Assembly: GCF_037203605.1 (NCBI RefSeq) | Contig: NZ_JBBDHC010000014.1 | Coordinates: 26,450-90,449 of the forward strand | Direction of reading: 5' to 3' | From: Denitratimonas tolerans | GTDB taxonomy: Bacteria; Pseudomonadota; Gammaproteobacteria; Xanthomonadales; Xanthomonadaceae | Length of the DNA: 64,000 nucleotides | Shown: piece by piece, positions 7,929 to 18,570 of the stretch | How positions within the stretch are numbered: the first letter of the stretch is position 1 | Layout of the letters: the number at the start of each line of letters is the position of its first letter | Made by a program: the position numbers and the translations under genes | The notes under the pieces: model-generated | Told to the model about the DNA's origin: nothing | Database searches by the model: none | Seen by the model: only the letters and a program-made list of their open reading frames with translations

Positions 7929-8411
7929 TCATCTGACGCCGCGGTTACGCGAGGAGGCGGGCGTGTCGGCCCCAAACCGAGGCGTCCTATGTGGACCCTG
8001 CGAACGCGACTCCGCCGCTGTTGGCTCGGCCAGATCCGCAAGGATCGGGCATTCCGGTCGGTCATCCCCGTGGCAGTGGTCGGCCAGATGCTCGAGCGTT
8101 TGCACCATCGCCTGCAGCTCGGCGATTCTCGTCTTCAGTCCGGCGGCATGGGAAAGCGCCATCGCCTTGACGTCGGCGCTTGCGCGCTCACGGTCGCGCC
8201 ACAAGACCAGCAGTTCTGCGATCTGTTCGACAGAGAAGCCAAGGTCTCGTGCGCGACGGATAAAGCGAAGGCTATAAGCGTCAGGCGTGCTGTAGTGTCG
8301 GTAGCCGGCCTCAGAGCGCGCAGCTTTGGGGATCAAGCCGATCTGTTCGTAGTAGCGGATCATCTTCGCCGACACGCCTGAAAACTTGGCTGCTTCACCG
8401 ATATTCATCAT
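7929..8411 (-). CDS. cueR: CueR, Cu(I)-responsive MerR-family activator
   Basis: A 160-residue MerR-family protein. The winged helix-turn-helix (residues 1-70) reads 'MNIGEAAKFSGVSAKMIRYY'. A dimerisation helix (about 76-110) and the CueR metal loop with Cys113 ('HCHGDD') and Cys121 ('PECPILADLA') follow, the two-thiolate arrangement selective for monovalent copper, silver or gold. The start at 8411 is chosen for its RBS AGGAAAAG; 8408 also works. The C-terminus carries about 30 extra Arg/Ser-rich residues. It lies about 105 nt downstream of the copA ATPase and should activate the 19-bp-spacer promoters at 11123 and 7807. Confidence 0.9.
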   Translation of the reverse strand: MMNIGEAAKFSGVSAKMIRYYEQIGLIPKAARSEAGYRHYSTPDAYSLRFIRRARDLGFSVEQIAELLVLWRDRERASADVKAMALSHAAGLKTRIAELQAMVQTLEHLADHCHGDDRPECPILADLAEPTAAESRSQGPHRTPRFGADTPASSRNRGVR

Positions 8412-8516
8412 TCTCTTTTCCTGGTCACCCAAGGATGCTTGGTTCGACACGCTAGGCCGGCGTCCGCCACATCGATCCTGTCTTGGTGTTCAGTCAGGCG
8501 GCACCGTGTCTTGGGA

Positions 8517-11090
<2,574 letters not shown>

Positions 11091-11122
11091 GGAACCAGCT
11101 CTTCAGCGAGGACGTGGAATCA

Positions 11123-11153
11123 AGCTTAAAGATTCCCACGATGGCAAGGTCAA
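11123..11153 (-). promoter_or_regulatory. CueR-type promoter of the copper ATPase gene
   Basis: On the minus strand TTGACC (11148-11153) and TAAGCT (11123-11128) are separated by 19 bp, with CCTTGCC-ATCGT-GGGAATC between them as the imperfect CueR dyad. This closely matches the known copA promoter architecture of enteric bacteria. The -35 box overlaps the stop codon of tatB (11150-11152), so the promoter is embedded in the end of the upstream gene. Confidence 0.8.
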
Positions 11154-11416
11154 GGACTGAGGCGGCCCGACAGCTCGGCACGTGCTACCCGCGCGGCCAG
11201 GCCGCTGCGTTCCTCGCGCGCCTGACTCAGGCTGCGCCGGAGCTCCTCTTCGCCCAGTTCGCGCTCCAGCTCGGACTTCACCGAATGCCATTGCGCGCGC
11301 GCGCGCCGGACCCACAGGCCGGCGAACCTTGCAACGTTCGGCAGGCGCTTGGGGCCCAGCACCACCAGAGCGACCACCGCGATGACGAACAGCTCGGAAA
11401 AGCCAATGTCGAACAT
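11150..11416 (-). CDS. tatB: TatB-like Sec-independent translocase subunit (accessory copy)
   Basis: An 88-residue protein. The N-terminal transmembrane helix and Gly-Pro hinge read 'MFDIGFSELFVIAVVALVV' then 'LGPKRLP'; an amphipathic helix and a charged tail follow ('ELERELGEEELRR'). The acidic residue in the first helix (Glu8) marks TatB rather than TatA. TatB normally forms the twin-arginine receptor with TatC, but no tatC is next to it. It is the last gene of copC-copD-tatA-tatB. It is short compared with the housekeeping TatB (about 120-180 residues), so it is probably an accessory paralogue serving the Tat-exported multicopper oxidase encoded nearby. Confidence 0.85.
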   Translation of the reverse strand: MFDIGFSELFVIAVVALVVLGPKRLPNVARFAGLWVRRARAQWHSVKSELERELGEEELRRSLSQAREERSGLAARVARAELSGRLSP

Positions 11417-11449
11417 GCCTTGAGTCGGGCTCGGACCGGAGTCGCGTGC

Positions 11450-11683
11450 TCAGCGCGGGACACTTTCGTCGTGGTGGCTGCGCTCGGCGTCATGGCTGCC
11501 AGCGTTTCGTGCGTCGATGCTCAACTGGGCTGGCGGCGTCACTTGATCGTCGCTGACACCCTGCTTGAAGCCCTTGATCGCTTGGCCAATGTCGTGCCCG
11601 GCGTGCTTCAGCCGCTTGGTACCAAACACGAGCACCACGACTGCAAGCACGATCAGCCAGTGCCAGATACTGAAACTTCCCAT
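11450..11683 (-). CDS. tatA: TatA-like Sec-independent translocase pore subunit (accessory copy)
   Basis: A 77-residue protein that begins 'MGSFSIWHWLIVLAVVVLVF' and continues with the TatA hinge 'GTKRLKHAGHDIGQAIKGFK'. An amphipathic helix and a polar tail rich in His and Asp follow. The start at 11683 fits the family; the longer frame reading through upstream DNA is out of family. It sits 33 nt before tatB and about 100 nt after copD on the same strand. Cargo export by TatA/B needs TatC, presumably the chromosomal copy. The His-rich tail ('HDAERSHHDE') is unusual for TatA. Confidence 0.88.
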   Translation of the reverse strand: MGSFSIWHWLIVLAVVVLVFGTKRLKHAGHDIGQAIKGFKQGVSDDQVTPPAQLSIDARNAGSHDAERSHHDESVPR

Positions 11684-11787
11684 AAGAGCCCTCTCAATGG
11701 TTGATGAAAAGAACACCTGCTCCGAGACAATGAGTACTGGTAGCTGCGGAGCGCTTGGATAATCAGTGATGCACAACGGTTGCAGCG

Positions 11788-12717
11788 CTACATGGGACTG
11801 AGGGTCCCAAGCACGGAAACAACGCCCACGATCGACGTGGCCAATATGGCCTCCGCCGCCAGACTCTGCCGCAGGGCGCGCACTTCCTGCGCAGGGTTTC
11901 CGCTGGTCAACGCCCGTCCCAGGCGTGGCACCAGCGCCCAACGGTGCAGCGCTCCCAGTCCGAGCATTCCGCCGAATAGAGCGAGCTTGACCAGCAACAG
12001 GTTTCCGTAGGTGCTTTGCACCAGCGTCGGCAAGGACCAAGCGGTGAGATCACCGTAGTGCGCGATACCGGACACGATGAGCGCAGCTACGAAAATCGTG
12101 CCCAGCGTCGAAAAGCCATGTAGAAAATCATGCGTGGATCGCAGGCGGTCGTTGCGGGAGGCTTCCTTGCCTTGCAGGAGCATCCCCAAGAACATCAAGA
12201 CCGCTGCGACCCAGCCGCCTGCTGCGAGAAGGTGGACGAGACCCGCGGCAAGCCGGACCGCACCTGCCATGCCCTCGCCAGCAGCGGCGTGGCCGTTCCA
12301 TGCCAGCGAAGCGAGTGCGCCGCCCGCCAGCGTCGCCGCCAGCGGGAAGGCGGACTCCACCGTCCCGCGACGACGATGCCACCCGAGCAAGAACGCCATG
12401 GCGATCAGCAGCACGCTTCTCGCCATGGCTGCGCGGCCCGCGGACGTTTCGAGCAGATACCAGCCAAGCGATTCGCGATCAACGTCGGCAATCGGCATTC
12501 CCATGATGCCGGCGGTCTTGAATACGACATCGGCCCCGGTGAGCACGAGCCCGACGGCGGCACTCACCAACAGAACGCCCATGAATGGCCACCCGGCCAG
12601 GGCGTCGGCGAGTGCCGGTCGGCGCAAACCGTACCAACCGAACAGTGGAACCCCGAAAAGAACCATGAGAACCAGGTATTCGAGGAATCTCAGTGCATAA
12701 GCCGACAGGTCGAACAT
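11788..12717 (-). CDS. copD: CopD copper-resistance membrane protein
   Basis: A 309-residue inner-membrane protein with about eight hydrophobic segments (for example 'LVLMVLFGVPLFGWYGL', 'FMGVLLVSAAVGLVL', 'SLAWNGHAAAGEG'). His residues sit at membrane faces, as in the CopD/PcoD family thought to take periplasmic copper from CopC into or across the membrane. The start at 12717 is chosen as the family-like 'MFDLSAYALRF'. A 40-residue upstream extension is shadow sequence inside copC. The gene follows copC by 10 nt, so the two are one unit. Confidence 0.88.
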   Translation of the reverse strand: MFDLSAYALRFLEYLVLMVLFGVPLFGWYGLRRPALADALAGWPFMGVLLVSAAVGLVLTGADVVFKTAGIMGMPIADVDRESLGWYLLETSAGRAAMARSVLLIAMAFLLGWHRRRGTVESAFPLAATLAGGALASLAWNGHAAAGEGMAGAVRLAAGLVHLLAAGGWVAAVLMFLGMLLQGKEASRNDRLRSTHDFLHGFSTLGTIFVAALIVSGIAHYGDLTAWSLPTLVQSTYGNLLLVKLALFGGMLGLGALHRWALVPRLGRALTSGNPAQEVRALRQSLAAEAILATSIVGVVSVLGTLSPM

Positions 12718-12727
12718 TCGCGACTCC

Positions 12728-13111
12728 TCAGCGCACCGTGAAGCTGAAGCTGCCCGGCATGGGGTGGTTGTCACCGCCGACGGCGCGGTATTCCACCGTA
12801 TAGACGCCCGGAGCCAGCGGCTGGGGCAACTTGGCACGCAGGGTCTTGCCGTTGTTGACGATCTCGGTCGTGAAGTTCTCGATCGGCATGGTGGAGCTGC
12901 CGTGCTTCATGAGCAACTTGAGACGCGACGCCCGCGGAATCAGTGTTTCGTTGAACACGAGATCGATCTGGCCTGGAGAGGCCACCACCGCATCTGCCGC
13001 CGGTGTGGACTGCTGCAGCGCAGCGTGGGCGTGCGCGATCTGCAGCGAGAACTGCCCTGCAGCGATTGCCAGGACGAGCGCGAAGGAGCGGAAAAGGTTT
13101 GACGACTTCAT
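12728..13111 (-). CDS. copC: CopC periplasmic copper-binding protein
   Basis: A 127-residue secreted beta-barrel copper chaperone. The signal peptide (residues 1-28) ends 'IAHA', so the mature protein starts with His29 ('HAALQQSTPA'). This N-terminal His with the downstream Asp/His of 'GGDNHPMPG' forms the Cu(II) site of the CopC family. The end 'PGSFSFTVR' is canonical. It lacks the Met-rich Cu(I) loop of the two-site Pseudomonas CopC, so a Cu(II)-only form is likely. RBS AAAGAGGAC. It is first gene of copC-copD-tatA-tatB. Confidence 0.9.
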   Translation of the reverse strand: MKSSNLFRSFALVLAIAAGQFSLQIAHAHAALQQSTPAADAVVASPGQIDLVFNETLIPRASRLKLLMKHGSSTMPIENFTTEIVNNGKTLRAKLPQPLAPGVYTVEYRAVGGDNHPMPGSFSFTVR

Positions 13112-13248
13112 GGATTGTCCTCTTTGCGAGTGTGATGCAAGGTCCCGTTCCTGGGGCCGTGCAGTGGTGGACCCGACAGCGTTGGCTGTCTGCTTGTCAG
13201 TGAAACAACGGTTCGTCGACTCTTGATGCTTGTGGTTTCGCGAAGTGA

Positions 13249-13274
13249 GGATCCCGCTGGCTACGGCGGGATCC
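13249..13274 (-). terminator. Hairpin after the Cys-rich copper protein gene
   Basis: A perfect 9-bp stem (GGATCCCGC / GCGGGATCC) with an 8-nt loop lies 8 nt downstream of the stop of the Cys-rich copper storage gene. No U-tract follows, so it may stabilise a processed 3' end rather than terminate. It separates the copL-copA-copB...csp unit from copC-copD-tatA-tatB. Confidence 0.4.
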
Positions 13275-13282
13275 CCGACGCA

Positions 13283-13633
13283 TCAGGCTGCCATGGCACT
13301 ACAGCTTTCCGCGCAGCGGCGACAGGCATCGGCGCAGCGCGTCATCTCCGGGTCGTTCATGGCATCGCATGCATCGGCACACTGGCGGCAGATCTCCGCG
13401 CAGACACCGCAAACCACGTCGTGAACGCTGGCACCGCGCAGCATCGCATTGGCGCTGGTCGAGCAGATCTCGGCACACGTCGCCAGCAGGGCGATGTGCT
13501 CCGGCGCCGCGTGGGCACCGCCTTTGCCCAGGCAATAGTTGATGGTCTCCAGACAGATCGCATGGCATTGCGTGCAGTTGTCGATGCACTCGTTCATGGC
13601 CTGGGACCGGTGGGTTGCGGAATGGTGAGTCAT
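13283..13633 (-). CDS. Four-helix-bundle copper storage protein (Csp-like)
   Basis: A 116-residue protein with 16 cysteines in helical CxxxC / CxxC spacings ('NECIDNCTQCHAIC', 'TCAEIC', 'CGVCAEICRQCADAC', 'CADACRRCAESC'), the pattern of Csp proteins that store many Cu(I) ions in the core of a four-helix bundle. No signal peptide or Tat motif is present, so it resembles the cytosolic Csp3 type. The start 'MTHHSATHRSQAM' at 13633 is preferred; the longer frame upstream is Arg/Ser-rich shadow. It is the last gene before the hairpin at 13249. Confidence 0.88.
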   Translation of the reverse strand: MTHHSATHRSQAMNECIDNCTQCHAICLETINYCLGKGGAHAAPEHIALLATCAEICSTSANAMLRGASVHDVVCGVCAEICRQCADACDAMNDPEMTRCADACRRCAESCSAMAA

Positions 13634-13706
13634 ATGAGTCTCTCTCTGCATCGTGGCGGGCGAGAATCGGCGCGCCCGCAACACCGCCCCCTCTTGCTCT
13701 TGCGGA

Positions 13707-14231
13707 TCAATGCTGTGCGAAGGGTTCGGTGGTTCCGTCGTGATGGACCAGCTCGACCGTATACGGCTGCTGGCGTCCTTCCGGGACCTCCATGCCCGGC
13801 GAACCGAGCGGCATTCCGGGCAGAACCAGGCCGCGTGCGTCCGGCTTTTGCTCGAGAAGGCGCTTGATGTCCTCAGCCGGGACATGGCCCTCGATGACGT
13901 ATCCGCCGACCTCGGCCGTGTGGCAGGAGCCCTTTGCATAGGGGACACCCAGGCGCTCCTTGACCGGACCCAGGTCATCCATGTCGTGCACATCCACGGT
14001 GAAGCCCGCCTTCTGCACGTGGTCGACCCAGCTACCGCAACACCCGCAGGTCGGAGTCTTGTGGACGGTCATGCGTGGCAGGGCAGCGGGAGTGGCGTCG
14101 GCTGTTTCAGAGACGACCTGTGCAGCGGGTGCGATGGTGGATTGCGCGGGTGTAGCCGCCTGGGTGCAGGCACCCAGGCCGGCGACCGCAAAAGCCGCCC
14201 ACGCCAGTCGGTTCAATCTGCAGGTTTTCAT
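13707..14231 (-). CDS. DUF411 metal-binding lipoprotein
   Basis: A 174-residue predicted lipoprotein (lipobox 'GLGAC', Cys22) of the DUF411 family, common in copper-resistance operons. The thioredoxin-like core begins 'MTVHKTPTCGCCGSWVDHV' with Cys62, Cys64 and Cys65. 'YAKGSCHTAEVGGYVIEGHV' supplies a further Cys/His pair, and 'GLVLPGMPLGSPGME' is a family signature. Likely roles are periplasmic copper binding or thiol chemistry on copper-stressed proteins; the function is not established. Start at 14231. The NTF2-like gene ends 14 nt upstream. Confidence 0.85.
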   Translation of the reverse strand: MKTCRLNRLAWAAFAVAGLGACTQAATPAQSTIAPAAQVVSETADATPAALPRMTVHKTPTCGCCGSWVDHVQKAGFTVDVHDMDDLGPVKERLGVPYAKGSCHTAEVGGYVIEGHVPAEDIKRLLEQKPDARGLVLPGMPLGSPGMEVPEGRQQPYTVELVHHDGTTEPFAQH

Positions 14232-14245
14232 TTCTGGTTCTCCGC

Positions 14246-14755
14246 TCAGCGCTTGGTCCGCGAGGACCAGTGGATGTGGACGATCCGCCAGCCATCGGCG
14301 GTCTGCTTCAGCACCATCGTCTCGGTGCTCTGGACGGTCAGTGGCTTGCCGTCCTTCTGGGCGTGCAGCTCGCTTTCGGTGCCGACCCACGCGAACTCGC
14401 CAGCGGTTCGTGCACGCTGACGGAGCAGCTGGCGATGGGCGCCCTTGAGGAACGCCGCATCACTGACTGCGTGATGGCCCAGGTATTCCTCGCGGCTGCG
14501 CTCGGCACCCCCGGACTCGAGGATGAGGACGTCGGGAGCGAGCAGGGATCCGACCGTGGCCAGATCGCCGGTGGACAGGGCGGTGCTGAACCGCTCTGCC
14601 ACGGCGACGGCGGCCTTCGCGGCGGCCGGCACGTCTACGTCCGCCGCTGCCGCAGCGGCGGGGTGATGTGCATGCGACTGTGCCGTCTGCGCCATTGCGG
14701 GCGACACCATTGCCAGCATCAGCGCGAGGCCAGACGAAATTGCTGTTGCATTCAT
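14246..14755 (-). CDS. Secreted NTF2-like (SnoaL/DUF4440) domain protein
   Basis: A 169-residue protein with a signal peptide ('LALMLAMVSPAMAQ', residues 10-23), a short His/Ala-rich linker ('SHAHHPAAAAAADVDV'), and a cone-shaped NTF2-like domain ('FSTALSTGDLATVGSLLAPD', 'EYLGHHAVSDAAFLKG', 'GWRIVHIHWSSR'). Such domains bind small ligands or act as enzymes, but the catalytic role cannot be deduced. Its place between cytochrome c and DUF411 genes in the cop operon suggests a periplasmic part in copper handling. Confidence 0.8.
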   Translation of the reverse strand: MNATAISSGLALMLAMVSPAMAQTAQSHAHHPAAAAAADVDVPAAAKAAVAVAERFSTALSTGDLATVGSLLAPDVLILESGGAERSREEYLGHHAVSDAAFLKGAHRQLLRQRARTAGEFAWVGTESELHAQKDGKPLTVQSTETMVLKQTADGWRIVHIHWSSRTKR

Positions 14756-14772
14756 TGTTCAACTCCAGGTTT

Positions 14773-15543
14773 TCAGTGAGTGTGCGCAGGGCCGTCTTCG
14801 GCCTCGGTCATATGGGGTGAAGGTGGAGACTGCACTTTGCCATCGGCATGGCGATGCTCTACCGCGCGGACTTCTGTGTCGGTAACACGCTTTCCGTGGT
14901 CATCGTCCATACCCGGCGACTGCGCGTGCGGCATCGCGTCGCTCCCGGCTGTGGGCTGGGCAGGGTGATCCTCCGTCGCCGCCTCGTCATGGTCGTCGTC
15001 GTGTGTCTCGCCGCCGCCATGCGCGTGGCCTTCGCTGCTGTCGACCAGTTCCCTGTATGCAGCCGCGTCGAGCGTGGGCAGCACCTGCAGGAACGCGGCC
15101 ATGTTCCATATGTACTCGTCCTCCATGTTCTTGCCCCAGGCGGGCATGCCGCTTGCTTTGATCCCGTGCTTGATCACCCAGAACGCTTTTGGCGCATCGA
15201 CCCCGTACTGGCTGAGGTTGGGCGGGGCTGGATACAGGCCTTGGCTCATCTCTGTTTCGGCCATCGATGGAGCCAGGTGGCACCCGGCGCACATCGCTGC
15301 GTAGTTGCCCGCGCCCTGCACGATTCTCGCTGGATCGTCCAGGCCCGGCGGGACGTCCAACCTTCCCGCACGCGCCAGGATGGAGCGCTCGCGTGCGGTC
15401 TCGAGCACAAAGTGCACGGGCCTGGTGTGCATGTCATCCGCGGCGACGTTGTATACGCCGCCCCAGATAAAGCCCGCCGCGCCCACTGCGACAACCAGGG
15501 GAACTCCGATCAGCCAGAGACGCTTGCGTGTCTTCGGTTGCAT
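14773..15543 (-). CDS. Membrane-anchored c-type cytochrome with His-rich tail
   Basis: A 256-residue protein: N-terminal anchor helix (residues 9-29), then a cytochrome c domain with the haem motif Cys85-Ala-Gly-Cys88-His89. The axial Met is probably in 'KASGMPAWGK'. Helix 'DEYIWNMAAFLQVLP' closes the fold. After about residue 165 comes a low-complexity His/Asp tail ('EGHAHGGGETHDDDHDEA' and more). It sits directly downstream of copB. A cytochrome here could take electrons from Cu(I) oxidation by the multicopper oxidase, or the tail may simply bind copper. Start at 15543; the 20 residues upstream overlap copB and are out of family. Confidence 0.85.
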   Translation of the reverse strand: MQPKTRKRLWLIGVPLVVAVGAAGFIWGGVYNVAADDMHTRPVHFVLETARERSILARAGRLDVPPGLDDPARIVQGAGNYAAMCAGCHLAPSMAETEMSQGLYPAPPNLSQYGVDAPKAFWVIKHGIKASGMPAWGKNMEDEYIWNMAAFLQVLPTLDAAAYRELVDSSEGHAHGGGETHDDDHDEAATEDHPAQPTAGSDAMPHAQSPGMDDDHGKRVTDTEVRAVEHRHADGKVQSPPSPHMTEAEDGPAHTH

Positions 15544-15556
15544 ATGAGTACTCCGG

Positions 15557-16720
15557 TCAGAACCAGATTCGAACGCCGGCCACGATCCGGGTGTCGTCGA
15601 CATCCCCGGTCTCCGCGCGACGAAGGTCCGCCGTGCCTCCGTAGGCGCGCTCCCAGACCACGCCGACGTAGGGAGCGAACTGCCGATGGAACTCGTAGCG
15701 CAGGCGGAAACCGGCTTCGACCTTGCTCAGCCCGCTGCCGATTCCAACCGCCGGATCGTCCTTGCTCCAGGCTTCGCCCTCGACGAGCCACTGGCCGATC
15801 AGCCGGTTGGTGAACAGCATTTCGTATTCGGCTTCCGCCCCAAGCCCGACCTGGCCGGACTCGCCCAGGTACGCGGTCGCTTCGACTTCAAACTTGTACG
15901 GGGCAAGGCCGATGACGCCGAGCGCGGCATAAGTGCGCGACGGGCCGCCGCCAAAGCCGAAGTCATGTCGGACACCGGCGACCGCGTCCCACCATGGGGC
16001 GATGGCCCGGCCGTACAGGACTTCCGCATACGCCGACTCGGTGGATCCGCCCACCCGCTCGCCCTCGCTGCGCAGCCAGAGCCGGTTCAGATCGGTGCCG
16101 ACCCAGCCTTTCGCTTCCCAGAGCATGCCGGTGCCGTCCTCATCCGCATCCCACGCCTCGAGCTGGTCAAACGACCAGAAGGAATTGATCGTTTCGCCGT
16201 GTATCACGTGCGCGTCGAGGTCCTGGAACGCCGCGGCCCGATCGGCCGCGGTGATGGCAGGAATAGGCTCGCGCGGCTCCGCGGTCGCCGGGAGATCCTG
16301 GCTGGCACCAGGCTGATGGCCCATCGACGCGTGGTCCATGCCAGAGTGATCCATCTCGGAGTGGACCATCGTGGAGTGGTCCATCCCCGAGTGGTCCATC
16401 GTGGAGTGATCCATCGTGGAGTGATCCATCGTGGAGTGATCGCTGCCGGCAGTGTCCGCGGCCCCATGTTTCATGGAGCCGTGGTCCATGGCCCCGTGAT
16501 CATCGGACATCGTGTCTGTCGGAGTCGGCTGGTGGCCGGCGTGTGGGTCAACAGGCTCAGGTGACGATGGTGTCGCAGCTGGAGCCGGCTTCGCTTCCGG
16601 ATGGTGCGAGGCGTGGTCTGTCTCCTGCGCCCACGCGGGCGCGAACCCAGCGGCAAGCCACAGTGCGGAGGCCAGGCCGATGGCCAGGGGATGGCGGCTG
16701 GAACCGATCATGGCGCTCAT
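15557..16720 (-). CDS. copB: CopB outer-membrane copper-resistance protein
   Basis: A 387-residue outer-membrane beta-barrel. Signal peptide (about 1-31, ending 'APAWAQ'), then a long Met/His-rich stretch (about 35-140) with repeated 'MDHS(T/G)' units that binds copper, then the PcoB/CopB barrel from 'HVIHGETINSFWSFDQLE' to the C-terminal 'VAGVRIWF' with the terminal Phe of outer-membrane proteins. The start at 16720 overlaps the stop of the multicopper oxidase gene (ATGA); a second in-frame ATG is at 16711. The repeat tract is also repetitive in DNA (16332-16440). Confidence 0.92.
   Translation of the reverse strand: MSAMIGSSRHPLAIGLASALWLAAGFAPAWAQETDHASHHPEAKPAPAATPSSPEPVDPHAGHQPTPTDTMSDDHGAMDHGSMKHGAADTAGSDHSTMDHSTMDHSTMDHSGMDHSTMVHSEMDHSGMDHASMGHQPGASQDLPATAEPREPIPAITAADRAAAFQDLDAHVIHGETINSFWSFDQLEAWDADEDGTGMLWEAKGWVGTDLNRLWLRSEGERVGGSTESAYAEVLYGRAIAPWWDAVAGVRHDFGFGGGPSRTYAALGVIGLAPYKFEVEATAYLGESGQVGLGAEAEYEMLFTNRLIGQWLVEGEAWSKDDPAVGIGSGLSKVEAGFRLRYEFHRQFAPYVGVVWERAYGGTADLRRAETGDVDDTRIVAGVRIWF
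16332..16440 (-). repeat. 15-bp tandem repeats coding the CopB Met/His tract
   Basis: Degenerate tandem copies of a 15-bp unit encode repeated Met-Asp-His-Ser-x. Three consecutive identical copies (TCCATCGTGGAGTGA on the plus strand) lie at 16395-16409, 16410-16424 and 16425-16439, with diverged copies on the left side. Perfect DNA identity inside a coding repeat points to recent slippage, so the length of this copper-binding tract probably varies between strains. Confidence 0.8.
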
Positions 16721-18570
16721 TCCTCCACCCGCACTTCGCGGAACATGCCGGCTTCCATGTGGTAAAGCAGGTGGCAGTGGTATGCCCAGCGGCCGAGCGC
16801 GTCGGCACGCACCCGGTAACTGCGTCGGGTGCCCGGCGGCATGTCGATAGTGTGCTTGCGCACCATGAAGTTGCCGGACTCGTCCTCGAGGTCGCTCCAC
16901 ACGCCGTGGAGGTGGATCGGATGCGACATCATCGTGTCGTTGACCAGCACGATCCGCATGCGCTCGCCGTAGTTGAGGCGCAGGGGCTCCGCGTCAGCGA
17001 ACTTCACGCCGTCAAAGGACCAGGCGAAGCGCTCCATGTGGCCGGTCAGGTGCAACTCGACCGTGCGGCCGGGTTCGCGCCCGTCGGGATCGCGGAACGT
17101 GCTCCGCAGATCGGCGTAGGTGAGCACGCGGCGGCCGTTGTCGCGCAGGCCGATGCCCGGGTCATCCAGCCTGGGCGCGGGCGCCATCGTCTGCATGTCG
17201 ACCAGGGGGTTGCCGGTTTCGCTCGCAGGGTGTTCCTGCATCCCGCCGGCACCGTGATCCATCCCGGCCATGCTTCCGCCGGCCATTGCGCCTCCGGCCA
17301 TCGACGACATGTCGTGGCCGCTGTGGTTCATCCCGGCCATCGCACCGCCGGCCATCGCACCGTGTGACATCGAGGACATGTCGTGACCGCCGCCGCCCAT
17401 GCCGCCGTGGCCCATATCGTCCATGGTGAGGAGCGGCTTGGGGTCGACGTTGGGCACGGGTGCCCGCAGCCCTTCCCTGACGGCCAGCGTGCCGCTGATA
17501 TAGCCGGTCCGGCCGCTGTCCTGGGCGAAGATGGTGAATGCATCCTGCCCGGTGGGTTCGACGATCACGTCGAACGTTTCGGCCGTGGCGATGCGGAACT
17601 CGTCGACCGTGACCGGATGGACGTACTGGCCATCGGCTGCGACCACCGTCATTTTCAGGCCCGGAATGCGCACGTCGAAGTACGTCATCGCGGACCCGTT
17701 GATGAAACGGAGGCGGACCTTCTCGCCCGACCGGAACAGCCCGGTCCAGTTGCCGAGCGAGGTCGTGCCGTTCATGAGGAAGGTATAGGTGTTGCCGTTG
17801 ACGTCCGACAGGTCGGTCGGCGTCATCCGCATCTGGCCCCACATCTTGCGGTCTTCGACCGTGGCGGCCAGGCCGTGCTGCTTCACGTCGTCGAAGAAAT
17901 CGCCGACCGTCTGCTTGGAGAAGTTGTCGAAGTCCGACCGCTTCTTGAGCCGGGCGAACAGGCGCTTCGGATCGAGGTCGGTCCAGTCGCTGAGCATGAC
18001 CACGTAATCGCGGTCATAGGCGAAGGGCTCGGGTTCCAGCGGCTCGATCACCAGTGGCCCGTAGAGACCGGCCTGCTCCTGGAAGCCGGAATGGCTGTGG
18101 TACCAGTAGGTGCCGCCCTGCACGACGTTGAAGCGGTACTGGTAGGTCTCGCCACGGTTGATGCCGTTGAAGCTCAGCCCGGGCACGCCGTCCATGTCGG
18201 CCGGCAGCAGGATGCCGTGCCAGTGGATCGACGCCTGCTCGCCATGGATCGAGCCGCGGGGCAGGGCATTGCGGACCCGCAGGTTGACGGTGGTGCCTTC
18301 CCGCCAGCGCAGCAAGGGTGCGGGAATCGATCCGTTGACTGTGATCGCGGGGCGCGTGGCGCCGGTGAAGTTCATCGGCGTCTCGCCGATGGTCAGGTCG
18401 AATTCGGTGCCCGAGAGCACGTTGGGCAGGCCCTCGGCCTTGACGGCCCAGCTGGAACGGGGCCACAGGCCCAAGGTTGCGACGGCCCCGCCAACAGCAA
18501 GGCCCTGGACGAAGCGGCGGCGCGACGGGGCAGACAGCCCCTCGGCACGGCCGAAAGAATCGGATGACAT
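16717..18570 (-). CDS. copA: Tat-exported copper-resistance multicopper oxidase (PcoA/CopA)
   Basis: A 617-residue periplasmic multicopper oxidase of the CopA/PcoA type that oxidises Cu(I). The twin-arginine signal is 'SRRRFVQG' at residues 16-23. Copper ligands are visible in 'SIHWHGILLP', 'YWYHSHSGFQEQ', 'HPIHLHGVWSDL' and the C-terminal 'YHCHLLYHMEAGMFREV' (type 1 and trinuclear sites). Between domains 2 and 3 a Met/His-rich insert ('MGHGGMGGGGHDMSSM' and several further 'GAMAGM' units) supplies extra copper sites. The symbol follows Xanthomonas usage (copLAB). It starts about 105 nt after copL and overlaps copB by ATGA. Confidence 0.95.
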   Translation of the reverse strand: MSSDSFGRAEGLSAPSRRRFVQGLAVGGAVATLGLWPRSSWAVKAEGLPNVLSGTEFDLTIGETPMNFTGATRPAITVNGSIPAPLLRWREGTTVNLRVRNALPRGSIHGEQASIHWHGILLPADMDGVPGLSFNGINRGETYQYRFNVVQGGTYWYHSHSGFQEQAGLYGPLVIEPLEPEPFAYDRDYVVMLSDWTDLDPKRLFARLKKRSDFDNFSKQTVGDFFDDVKQHGLAATVEDRKMWGQMRMTPTDLSDVNGNTYTFLMNGTTSLGNWTGLFRSGEKVRLRFINGSAMTYFDVRIPGLKMTVVAADGQYVHPVTVDEFRIATAETFDVIVEPTGQDAFTIFAQDSGRTGYISGTLAVREGLRAPVPNVDPKPLLTMDDMGHGGMGGGGHDMSSMSHGAMAGGAMAGMNHSGHDMSSMAGGAMAGGSMAGMDHGAGGMQEHPASETGNPLVDMQTMAPAPRLDDPGIGLRDNGRRVLTYADLRSTFRDPDGREPGRTVELHLTGHMERFAWSFDGVKFADAEPLRLNYGERMRIVLVNDTMMSHPIHLHGVWSDLEDESGNFMVRKHTIDMPPGTRRSYRVRADALGRWAYHCHLLYHMEAGMFREVRVEE

